DNA from: an uncultured Bacteroidaceae bacterium
Lineage (GTDB): Bacteria > Bacteroidota > Bacteroidia > Bacteroidales > Bacteroidaceae
Reading direction: 5' to 3'
Assembly: GCA_905235525.1 (NCBI GenBank)
Contig: CAJOLW010000021.1
Span: 1 to 64,000 of the forward strand
Length of the DNA stretch: 64,000 nucleotides
Shown: in pieces, positions 36,979 through 45,378 of the stretch
Position numbering within the stretch: position 1 is the first letter of the stretch
How the letters are laid out: each line of letters begins with the position of its first letter
Position numbers and translations under genes: made by a program
Notes under the pieces: generated by a model
What the model was told of the DNA's origin: nothing
Seen by the model: the letters and a program-made list of their open reading frames with translations, nothing else
The model's database searches: none

Positions 36979-39900
36979 ATGAAAAATAATAATGTGTCTA
37001 AAATATTGCCTTTACTGTTTGTTGTCATCATCACATTGTTGGGATCGTGTAATAAGGTAAAGAATATTAGGTCCAATGGACCTCATCATAGTGTAGTGGT
37101 CATCCACTCATGGGATAGTATTGGGGAAGAGAAGGAACTTTTTTCCAAGTGTATGGAAAATGCCTTCAAAGACCATGACATGCAAGTGGACATCCACCAT
37201 ATCTATGCGAATATGGTGCGCCGTCCGAGTGATGTGTTCACTCAATTTGATTGGCAGAAATATCGTGAACAGATAAAAGCGTGGAAACCGGAAGTCATTT
37301 TGCTGAACGATGACCCCATTGTGGAGTGGGTGCTCACTCGTTCGGAGAGGGATTCGGTGATTGTGAACACTCCGGTTGTTTTTGCCGGTGTGCATGCCTT
37401 GCTGCGGGATTCACTATACCGCTTCCCGAAGATGACGGGCTATGAAGCAAAGATTGATTTGGGGCGTAATATCGAAATGATGATGAAGATCACCAAGACC
37501 CAAAGTGTGACGATTGAATTAGACTATAGGGATCTGGATATGAGATTGCGCCGTCAGTTTGAGGAAGAACTTCGGGATACCACAAGATTCATCAACAACT
37601 CCGATTTTCGATTGAAGAATCTGGACGCAGACTATCTGAGAAAAACATATCCGGGTTTGGCTGTGGTGAACTTCGTTTCATGTGCTTATCCTTATAGGAA
37701 TCGTGCTGAAAATGAATCAGATTCAATGGGAAAGGCCATCACGGGACTCTTCTTCCAGAAAGCGAAGGATATGTGGCAACTGCAGGTACGGAACAGTATT
37801 GTCAGCGATGGTATTATTGAACATACAGATCGCCCCCAGTTCACTTGTGTGCGTGACCAGTTCAACGACCCGAAAAATGTTCGTTTCTTGGGTGGTTATT
37901 TTACCAGTACTGAGACACAGGTGGAGGACCAGGTGGCGTATGCAGTCCGTATCTTGAAGGGTGAGGTGCCCAAGTCATTGCCCATCAGCATTCATGCCAA
38001 CGGCTATTACATGGACTGGAATGCCATGCAGAAGATGTTTCCGAAAATGTCATATAGCACTTATAGCAGTGATTTCCACATTGTCAATGCGCCATTCTAT
38101 CTGGAGCAACCGTTGCAGTTTGCGGTCGAAGTGGGTCTCATCATTCTGCTCATTGGCATTATCATTTACATTATCGTCTATGTCATGTTGCAGTGGAAAT
38201 GGAAGGGACAGATGAATCTGGTGGAGGAGTTGCAGTATGAGGAAAAAGTGCACGACTTGATGTTCTCCAATGCCAAAGATACCATTTGGTCCTATAAAGA
38301 CGGACAGTTTACGGTCAGCCCACAGTTCTCTGATTTCTTCGACCTCACGAGTCCTCGCCTGACGTTGGAGGAGATGGCGTATGTGGTGCATGAGGACAGC
38401 AAGGCATCCTTTGAATTCCTGCTGAATTTCCGTAATCAGCGAGGCAGAAAGACCGTGCGTCTGCATCTTTCGCCCGATAAAGGGAACACTTGGTATTGGG
38501 CTGAAGCCATGTACACCGCTACTGAAGAGTCGGCAAAGACTGGTGAGTTGTATGGATTGTTGCTGAACATCGACCAGAAGAAGGATACGGAGGAGAAACT
38601 GGAACAGGCGCAAATTTTGGCAAGCCAGGTGGCTTTGAAGGAGAACTTCTTGGCGAATATCAGCCATGACCTCCGTACTCCGTTGGGTGCTGTGACAGGA
38701 TTCTCCACGATGCTGACCACTCCGGGCATGACCTTTGAAGAAGGTGAACGAGAAATGTATGGAGAGGTAATTCATCAGAATACCGACATGATTCTGAACA
38801 TGATAGACAGTGTGATGAAGAAGGCGCAGATAGAGACAGGTGACCTTGAAATCATTCAAAAGCCTGTTTCAATCCAGAAACTGGTGGATGAATGTTACAA
38901 GACCAACTACATCATTGCTCCGACCCATCTTGAGTTCAAACTGGAGACCTCAGAGCCAGATGCCACCGTCAATATCGATGCCACCCGTACGAAGCAGGTG
39001 GTGAACAACTTCTTGAGCAATGCCTTCAAGTTCACGACCGAGGGTAGTGTCACCTTGGGATGGAAGTATGTGGATGATGATCCTGACAAGGTGGAGGTAT
39101 ATGTGAGAGACACTGGTATCGGTGTTGCTCCTGAGAAGCAGGCACAGTTGTTTGAGCGTTACATCAAGGTGAACGAGACGGATAAGGGTACAGGATTAGG
39201 GCTGAACATCAGCAAGACCATCATGGAAAAACAGAATGGAACGATTGGTGTGGAAAGTGAAATTGGTCAAGGTAGTAAGTTCTTCTTCCGTCTCTCGCGG
39301 ATGGTGGAATGCTTGCTGCTGATTGTCACGTTGGGAATTGGGCTTCTGTTGCCGTCGTCTTGTTCGACAAAATATGAGCGGAAAGAAAGGACAGCCAATG
39401 TGTTGCTGTATCATAGTTACGACAAGAGCCACGAGGGTTATCGTGACTTCAATGACAAGATTTTGCAGACTTTCCGCAGTCATGGAATCAATGCCGACAT
39501 TCAGCATGTTTATCTTGATCTGGAGAATCCCATCAATAAGACCAGAGAAATACACTTGGCATTGGAGGATTCGTTGGGCAAGAAAGGGTGGACTCCTGAT
39601 ATCGTGATTACAGAGGGCGACCGTGCTGCCTGCGACCTGATTGAGTGGCAAGAAGCAGGATTTATGCAGGGCTATGACACCATTCCAATCATTTTGGGCG
39701 GGCTTCATCATCCTAAATGGGAGTACATTCGGAAGCACAACAATATGCTGGTTATCAATGACCCTATTGACTATTGCACAAACATTAACTTGGCAGCAGA
39801 AATGTCAGGGAAGAACTGTGTTGAAATAGAACTTGACTATTTCCAGCAGGACTCGATGATTCGTAATGAGTTGAGACAAGCGATTGCTCGTCCTCCTTAT

Positions 39901-41571
39901 GTGGATAATTCGGATTTCCATATTAATATTGTTGGAGATGAGGATTTCCAGACAACCTGGAAGGACAGTGTGGTGGTGTTGGTCTATTCGGCAGAATCGC
40001 CAGAGCGCAATTCTCATGATTTGCAGGATCGGGAAACAGGGTATATGAACATGAGGCGAATTTATGTCCACTCATGGCTTTATCCGTCGGTGGCTGTGAA
40101 GAAAGACCTTTACAGTTCTGCCATCGCTGATAAGACAGGGCGTCCACAATACACGGCAGTGAAGGCAGGTTTCGCAGATGGTCATGGACGGTATTTGTGT
40201 GGCTACTTCTCAAGTTATGAGACGGTGGCAGAAGACATGGCGAGGGTGTGTTCCGAAATATTGAAGGGAGCGGACATCTCTTCTTTCGTGGGCATAACAC
40301 ATCAGAAAAAATACTACATGGACTATGATGCGATGGAGAAGTTAGGAATGGAGTATAAAGACTATAAAGACCGTTTCGTCATTGTACGTGCACCTCTTGA
40401 GAAGATTTCACCGTTGTACACCTATGCAACTTGGATTATTATCGGCATCATCTTCATTGCTGCCATTGCTTCAATCATTCTGGTGCTGCAATCGTGGAAG
40501 AGCCGAATTGCGCAAACCCTGATAGAAGATGTGAAAAGGCGTGCGGAGATTCGTCAGATGGCATTGCATGGAGCCGACAGCCATACGGTTCGTACGGAGG
40601 CGAACCTGAAGGACATCATCTCTCATGTCCATCCTGACCATTCGAGCGATATACCTCTGATCATGCAGTCAATAGACATTGCTGGTACGCACAGTTATGA
40701 GATTTGTGCCGACGTGGACCAGAAAGACAATTTCAGATGGTGGCAATTGCGTTTTGTCGTGATATTTGACCCCAAGACAGGGAAGAAGAATGTGGAAGGT
40801 ATCTTGATCAATATTGATGAAACGAAACGCTATGAAGAGAACTTGAGGAAGGCGATGCTCTTGGCAGAAGAGGCAAAGCAGAAAGAGGATTTCTTGACGA
40901 CCATCAGCCATGAGATACGTACGCCGTTGAATGCGGTGGTGGGATTCAGCGACGTCTTGGTCAGCATGCCTGCCGATTCCTTTACGGAAGAAGAGATGGC
41001 TGAATATGCTAAGATTATCAAGGCGAACAATACGAGCCTCTCTGCCATGATTGAGGATATCCTTATGTTCTCCCGTATTGAAAGTGGACGCATACAATAC
41101 GTGAAGAATGAATTTGATGCGGCTGAATTGGTGCGTGAGTTGGTTTATGAATGGCACGATTTGATACCAGAAGGGGTTGTGTTGTATGATATTCCAGTCT
41201 TGCCGGGCATCACCATCAACAATGACCGTACTCGTGTCAAATATATTCTGAATCAGTTGATGAGCAATGCAGTGAAGTTCACCAAGAATGGTTCAATTGC
41301 TATCGGTGTGGAATATCACTTCAATTCTGACGAGGCAGAATTCTTCGTCTGTGACACAGGCTGTGGCATTCCGAAAGAAAAGCAGCAATTGGCATTTGGT
41401 CTGTTCTGGAAAGATGATGGTTTCATTCCAGGTTTGGGACTCGGTTTGCATGTGGCAAAGAAATTGGCTGAAGGCATGAATTTGAAGTTGGATGTTGAGA
41501 GTAAGGCTGAGTACGGTTCTAAGTTCTCGCTTTACGGCAATGCATACATGAAGAAACCGACGGAAGAATAA
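36979..41571 (+). CDS. Tandem fusion of two complete sensor histidine kinases
   Basis: One 1530-codon frame holds two similar modules. Module 1 (1-774): lipobox-like start (LLGSC), periplasmic ABC-substrate-binding-like sensor, membrane helix (about 384-405), PAS-like domain, HisKA with His563 (NISHDLRTPLG) and a HATPase (DTGIG, GTGLGL). Module 2 (775-1530) begins with a new hydrophobic export-like segment (MVECLLLIVTLGIGLLLP), then the same sensor type, membrane helix (about 1150-1172), PAS-like domain, HisKA with His1311 (TISHEIRTPLN) and HATPase (DTGCG, GLGLGL). No receiver domain or response regulator is encoded nearby. Codon 775 is an ATG, so two ancestral genes may have fused by stop loss, or an error in the sequence joined them. 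The symporter gene starts 4 nt downstream. Confidence 0.85.
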   Translation: MKNNNVSKILPLLFVVIITLLGSCNKVKNIRSNGPHHSVVVIHSWDSIGEEKELFSKCMENAFKDHDMQVDIHHIYANMVRRPSDVFTQFDWQKYREQIKAWKPEVILLNDDPIVEWVLTRSERDSVIVNTPVVFAGVHALLRDSLYRFPKMTGYEAKIDLGRNIEMMMKITKTQSVTIELDYRDLDMRLRRQFEEELRDTTRFINNSDFRLKNLDADYLRKTYPGLAVVNFVSCAYPYRNRAENESDSMGKAITGLFFQKAKDMWQLQVRNSIVSDGIIEHTDRPQFTCVRDQFNDPKNVRFLGGYFTSTETQVEDQVAYAVRILKGEVPKSLPISIHANGYYMDWNAMQKMFPKMSYSTYSSDFHIVNAPFYLEQPLQFAVEVGLIILLIGIIIYIIVYVMLQWKWKGQMNLVEELQYEEKVHDLMFSNAKDTIWSYKDGQFTVSPQFSDFFDLTSPRLTLEEMAYVVHEDSKASFEFLLNFRNQRGRKTVRLHLSPDKGNTWYWAEAMYTATEESAKTGELYGLLLNIDQKKDTEEKLEQAQILASQVALKENFLANISHDLRTPLGAVTGFSTMLTTPGMTFEEGEREMYGEVIHQNTDMILNMIDSVMKKAQIETGDLEIIQKPVSIQKLVDECYKTNYIIAPTHLEFKLETSEPDATVNIDATRTKQVVNNFLSNAFKFTTEGSVTLGWKYVDDDPDKVEVYVRDTGIGVAPEKQAQLFERYIKVNETDKGTGLGLNISKTIMEKQNGTIGVESEIGQGSKFFFRLSRMVECLLLIVTLGIGLLLPSSCSTKYERKERTANVLLYHSYDKSHEGYRDFNDKILQTFRSHGINADIQHVYLDLENPINKTREIHLALEDSLGKKGWTPDIVITEGDRAACDLIEWQEAGFMQGYDTIPIILGGLHHPKWEYIRKHNNMLVINDPIDYCTNINLAAEMSGKNCVEIELDYFQQDSMIRNELRQAIARPPYVDNSDFHINIVGDEDFQTTWKDSVVVLVYSAESPERNSHDLQDRETGYMNMRRIYVHSWLYPSVAVKKDLYSSAIADKTGRPQYTAVKAGFADGHGRYLCGYFSSYETVAEDMARVCSEILKGADISSFVGITHQKKYYMDYDAMEKLGMEYKDYKDRFVIVRAPLEKISPLYTYATWIIIGIIFIAAIASIILVLQSWKSRIAQTLIEDVKRRAEIRQMALHGADSHTVRTEANLKDIISHVHPDHSSDIPLIMQSIDIAGTHSYEICADVDQKDNFRWWQLRFVVIFDPKTGKKNVEGILINIDETKRYEENLRKAMLLAEEAKQKEDFLTTISHEIRTPLNAVVGFSDVLVSMPADSFTEEEMAEYAKIIKANNTSLSAMIEDILMFSRIESGRIQYVKNEFDAAELVRELVYEWHDLIPEGVVLYDIPVLPGITINNDRTRVKYILNQLMSNAVKFTKNGSIAIGVEYHFNSDEAEFFVCDTGCGIPKEKQQLAFGLFWKDDGFIPGLGLGLHVAKKLAEGMNLKLDVESKAEYGSKFSLYGNAYMKKPTEE

Positions 41572-41574
41572 GGG

Positions 41575-43020
41575 ATGTTGGTTCTTATCACGGTAATATT
41601 ATATTTTGTGGTATTGCTGCTTCTCTCCCATGTTGTGGGTAAGAGAGGTGGCAATGCCGCTTTTTTTAACGGTAACCGTCAGTCACCTTGGCCTTTGGTG
41701 GCATTTGGCATGATTGGTGCCAGCATCTCAGGGCTCACGTTTATCGGTGTGCCGGGATGGGTGATGACCATTGACATGACCTACTTGCAGATGTGCTTAG
41801 GTTTTGTCGTGGGTTATCTGGTGGTGGCGTTTGTGTTATTGCCTTTGTATTATAGGTATCGGCTCACGTCCATCTACACCTATCTGAAACATCGTTTCGG
41901 GCATGTGAGTTACAAGACAGGGTCATCCTTCTTTATCATGAGCAAACTGTTGGGGGCTGCTGCCAAGTTTTATGTGGTTTGCAGGATCCTGCAGATGTGT
42001 CTGGCGGACAGTTTCTCGGTACCATACGTTGTGATTGTCTTGGCAGCCTTGTTTCTGATATGGTTATATACACGGCGGAGCGGCATTCGTGCCTTGGTGT
42101 GGACGGACTTCTTGCAGACCTTGTGTCTCATGCTGGCGCTGGTCATCATGCTACTGAAGGTGGTGGACATGTTGGATTTGAATATGGCTGAGGCGATACG
42201 CACGGTGTGGAATGACCCTCATTCCCGCATCTTTGAATGGGAGGACTTCACCTCGAAACAGAACTTCTGGAAACAGTTCCTGTCGGGCATCTTCATCGTC
42301 ATTGTGATGACAGGGCTTGATCAGGATATGATGCAGAAGAATCTCACTTGTAAGAATTTACGTGCGGCACAGAAGGACATGTGCTCTTATGGCGTTCTGT
42401 TTGTCCCGGTCAATTTTTTGTTTTTGGCATTGGGCGTGCTGCTGCTGTTGCTTTATCAGAAGACGGGTGTGCCAATCCCGGAGAAAGGGGATGATTTGCT
42501 TTCGTGGATGGTGCTGAACGGGATGATGGGAAATGTCTGCCTTGTGTTCTTCACCATCGGTGTCATAGCCAGCGCGTTCTCTTCAGCCGATTCTGCCATG
42601 ACGGCACTCACGACCAGTTTCTGCATTGACATCTTGGAGAAGGAGGAAGATGAGAAGACGCGTAAGCGGGTTCATTTGGGGGTGATGGTGGCATTTGTGC
42701 TGGTTACGCTTGCTTTCAATGCCATTGGTTCCGGCAGTGTGATGGATTTGATATACACCTTGGTGTCGTACACGTATGGTCCGCTCCTGGGACTCTTTGC
42801 CTTCGGCATGTTCACCCGTTGGCAGCCACGAGAGAAATACGTGCCATTGATTGCGATTGCATCACCCTTGATCTGTTATGCAATCGATGTGGTGGTGTTG
42901 CAGTGGACTGGGTATCAATTCGGCTATGAACTGCTGATGTTTAACGGACTTCTCACTTTCGTTGGATTGTGGGGTGTCTCACACAGATATTCACAGAAAA
43001 TCACAGGAGGGACACCGTGA
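41575..43020 (+). CDS. Sodium:solute symporter (SSS family)
   Basis: 481 residues with about 13 membrane segments. Family features: GASISGLTFIGVPG in helix 1-2, the helix-rich core and TIGVIASAFSSADSAMTALT, which corresponds to the Na2-site serine region of SLC5/SSS proteins. Imports a solute with Na+; the substrate is unknown. It follows the double kinase by 4 nt and precedes the methyltransferase by 31 nt. The closeness suggests that the kinase senses the solute this protein carries. Confidence 0.9.
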   Translation: MLVLITVILYFVVLLLLSHVVGKRGGNAAFFNGNRQSPWPLVAFGMIGASISGLTFIGVPGWVMTIDMTYLQMCLGFVVGYLVVAFVLLPLYYRYRLTSIYTYLKHRFGHVSYKTGSSFFIMSKLLGAAAKFYVVCRILQMCLADSFSVPYVVIVLAALFLIWLYTRRSGIRALVWTDFLQTLCLMLALVIMLLKVVDMLDLNMAEAIRTVWNDPHSRIFEWEDFTSKQNFWKQFLSGIFIVIVMTGLDQDMMQKNLTCKNLRAAQKDMCSYGVLFVPVNFLFLALGVLLLLLYQKTGVPIPEKGDDLLSWMVLNGMMGNVCLVFFTIGVIASAFSSADSAMTALTTSFCIDILEKEEDEKTRKRVHLGVMVAFVLVTLAFNAIGSGSVMDLIYTLVSYTYGPLLGLFAFGMFTRWQPREKYVPLIAIASPLICYAIDVVVLQWTGYQFGYELLMFNGLLTFVGLWGVSHRYSQKITGGTP

Positions 43021-43051
43021 GCAAACTATTTTCTGCGTGAAAAAGAACAAT

Positions 43052-44413
43052 ATGAGATTTATTGATTTATTTGCTGGTCTTGGAGGTTTTCACCTTGCGC
43101 TGTCCCGTTTGGGGCATGAATGTGTCTTTGCCTCTGAGATACAGCCTAAACTACAGAAACTGTATCAACTTAATTTTCCTCATACGCCCATTGTGGGTGA
43201 CATCACCAAAATCAAGGCGGAAGAGATTCCTCCGCATGAGATTTTGTGTGGCGGGTTCCCATGTCAGCCTTTTTCTTTCTCGGGTAAGAAGCAGGGGTTT
43301 GACGATGAGTTGGGACGTGGCAATTTGTTTGATGAGATTTGCCGTATTCTCAGTTATCATCATCCCCGATACATTTTTCTGGAGAACGTGTCGGCTTTGC
43401 CAGGGCATGATGGGGGACGCACTTGGAAGGTGATTCAGCAGAAGTTGGATGCGTTGGGATATGACATCCGTTCGCACATCTATTCGCCCCATGACTTTGG
43501 CATTCCTCAGCATCGTCCCCGTTTCTATATTGTGGGCATGTTGCGCGATGAACAGGGTGTCAGTGGCATGCACAAGTTCCATTTTGTCCGTCCGAAGAAA
43601 GATGTCGTGAGCGATGTGCGTACCATTGTTGACATGACCGACCATGACAGGGTTCAGCCTGTCCGTCAGGGACTGCATCCTGTATTTGATGCCTGGCAGG
43701 AGTTTGTCTATAATGTGACCCGTCGGGATGGTTATATGCCTTCGCACTGTATCTTCACGATGGAATTTGGTGCTGATTATGAGTTTGAGGACACGCCTCC
43801 TGCCTTCCAGCCGCTTGAACGGTTGCGTGGTCGTCGGGGGGCATATGGCAAGGTGCTGGAAGGTGCGACCAGAGAGGAACTCGTTGCAGACCTCCCGTTC
43901 TACATGCAGAAAACGAAATACGAGGAGACTTATCCGGAGTTCAAGAAAGTGCTTATCCGGCAGAACCGAGAACTCTATCAACGGCACAAAGATTGGATTG
44001 ACCCGTGGTTGAAGAAAATCAGGAAGTTTCCTCGCACGCAGCGTATGCTTGAATGGAGCACCAATCAGGATTGGAACTTCCGGCACCACGTCATTCAACT
44101 GCGGCCCTCGGGCATCCGTGTTCGTTCGATGAATTATGTTCCTACCATCACGTTGTGCACCACCGCCACCCCCATCCTTCCTTTTGTTCCTTATCCTCCC
44201 GATGGGGCGGTGGACAAGAAGGGGCATCCTTATACTCCTGACGATTTCCGTTGGGGGCGTTACATATCACACAATGAGGCAGCACGCATCCAGTCGATGC
44301 AGGAACTCAACTACGGCAACCTCTCCCGAGTGCAGAAATTCAAAGCACTCGGCAATGCCGTCAATGTAGATGTGGTGGAAATCATTGCCCGTCGCCTTTT
44401 CACCTGCAAGTGA
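43052..44413 (+). CDS. DNA (cytosine-5-)-methyltransferase, no restriction enzyme nearby
   Basis: 453 residues from the ATG at 43052; a GTG at 43037 is possible. C5 motifs in order: I (DLFAGLGGFHLAL), IV (GGFPCQPFS, catalytic Cys71), VI (ENV), VIII (QHRPRFYIVG) and X (ALGNAVNV). The target-recognition region between VIII and X is unusually long. The neighbours are a symporter and a DUF5715 gene, so it is a solitary methyltransferase or its nuclease lies elsewhere. Its last 14 nt overlap the convergent DUF5715 gene. Confidence 0.93.
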   Translation: MRFIDLFAGLGGFHLALSRLGHECVFASEIQPKLQKLYQLNFPHTPIVGDITKIKAEEIPPHEILCGGFPCQPFSFSGKKQGFDDELGRGNLFDEICRILSYHHPRYIFLENVSALPGHDGGRTWKVIQQKLDALGYDIRSHIYSPHDFGIPQHRPRFYIVGMLRDEQGVSGMHKFHFVRPKKDVVSDVRTIVDMTDHDRVQPVRQGLHPVFDAWQEFVYNVTRRDGYMPSHCIFTMEFGADYEFEDTPPAFQPLERLRGRRGAYGKVLEGATREELVADLPFYMQKTKYEETYPEFKKVLIRQNRELYQRHKDWIDPWLKKIRKFPRTQRMLEWSTNQDWNFRHHVIQLRPSGIRVRSMNYVPTITLCTTATPILPFVPYPPDGAVDKKGHPYTPDDFRWGRYISHNEAARIQSMQELNYGNLSRVQKFKALGNAVNVDVVEIIARRLFTCK

Positions 44414-45275
44414 GATGGAAGCATCCTTGTTTCCGTTCGTATTTCACATAGCATTGGCCGTCTTCTCTCAGGTCGCGCAGCACTTCTGACAGTACCTGCT
44501 TCATGGGTTCGTTCCATCTGAGCAATGCTGCCTGCGGCTCATACGTGCCTGTTATCGGCATGAATTTGTTGTAGGCGATGTCCACTGTTGTGCCATAGCA
44601 GTGGCAGGAGTTGGTGGTGGCATTCTTGTTTCCTCGTTGCAGGTTCGATACATCGTCTGCCGTTCTCAGTACAGAAGTCACAATGGGAAGGTGGATGGGC
44701 AATCCCTTCACCTGACATGAGTCGATAAAATTGAGACAGATGGTGTTGAGCAGATGTTGCGCACGTGGTACCAGGTAAGGGATGGAGTGGGTGAGGTCAT
44801 CGATGCTATAGAATGGTGAATGGCAGATATTCACCAGTTCATGGCGTTTCACCAGCGCTTCGGCTTCTTTCCTGTTTTTCACAGGTGTGATGCCGTTCTT
44901 TTGGGCTGCCAGGATTTGGACACTCTGGCTATCGGGGAAACAGGCGGCATAACTCCAGACGCCTCGTACCCGATGTGCCCCTCCCTGCATGGGCACCATC
45001 ACCGGATCCTCTTCATCCTCAAACAAGATTTCGTCTCTGGTGTCTTCTATATCATCCATCATCACCGCTTCTTCCTCTTTCGCCGCCTCTTCCTTCATTT
45101 CTCCTTCGTCGTCCGCCATCAGTTCTGTCCTTCTCACATCATCCTTCATCCTTCTTCCTTCTTCCTTTACAGGAACCTCGATGCTAAAGGCATGCTTGAT
45201 TCCTGCAAATAGTCCCATCACCACCACAAACATGGCGATAAACTTCCATTGATTATATTTTCCTTTTTCTCTCAT
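44400..45275 (-). CDS. DUF5715 protein, M15-peptidase-like, membrane anchored
   Basis: 291 residues. A single N-terminal hydrophobic segment (about 12-31) acts as signal anchor; residues 38-95 are extremely acidic and low in complexity. The C-terminal domain has TNSCHCYGTTVDIAYN and a terminal GCFHLTCR, which resemble the zinc ligands S-x-H-x-x-G-x-x-x-D and W/F-H of M15 D-Ala-D-Ala peptidases. A role in peptidoglycan trimming is inferred from that resemblance. It overlaps the convergent methyltransferase gene by 14 nt. Confidence 0.78.
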   Translation of the reverse strand: MREKGKYNQWKFIAMFVVVMGLFAGIKHAFSIEVPVKEEGRRMKDDVRRTELMADDEGEMKEEAAKEEEAVMMDDIEDTRDEILFEDEEDPVMVPMQGGAHRVRGVWSYAACFPDSQSVQILAAQKNGITPVKNRKEAEALVKRHELVNICHSPFYSIDDLTHSIPYLVPRAQHLLNTICLNFIDSCQVKGLPIHLPIVTSVLRTADDVSNLQRGNKNATTNSCHCYGTTVDIAYNKFMPITGTYEPQAALLRWNEPMKQVLSEVLRDLREDGQCYVKYERKQGCFHLTCR

Positions 45276-45353
45276 TTCTCAAATTTTAACCTTAACGTTA
45301 ACCTGTCACTTGGCTAATTCTCAATTATCACTTCAGTTCTCGCGGTAGCAAAT

Positions 45354-45374
45354 TTTTTACTTTTCACTTTTTCT
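45354..45374. repeat. Short heptamer array beyond the malQ stop
   Basis: Three 7-mers TTTTTAC, TTTTCAC, TTTTTCT between malQ and the DUF5715 gene; the complement is the AGTGAAA/AGTAAAA type seen at 57426-57453. Confidence 0.6.
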
Positions 45375-45378
45375 CTCT

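Noticed and set aside
42962..43051. Longer start for the cytosine methyltransferase
   Set aside because: The extra codons overlap the end of the symporter gene and match no methyltransferase; motif I begins directly after the ATG at 43052.
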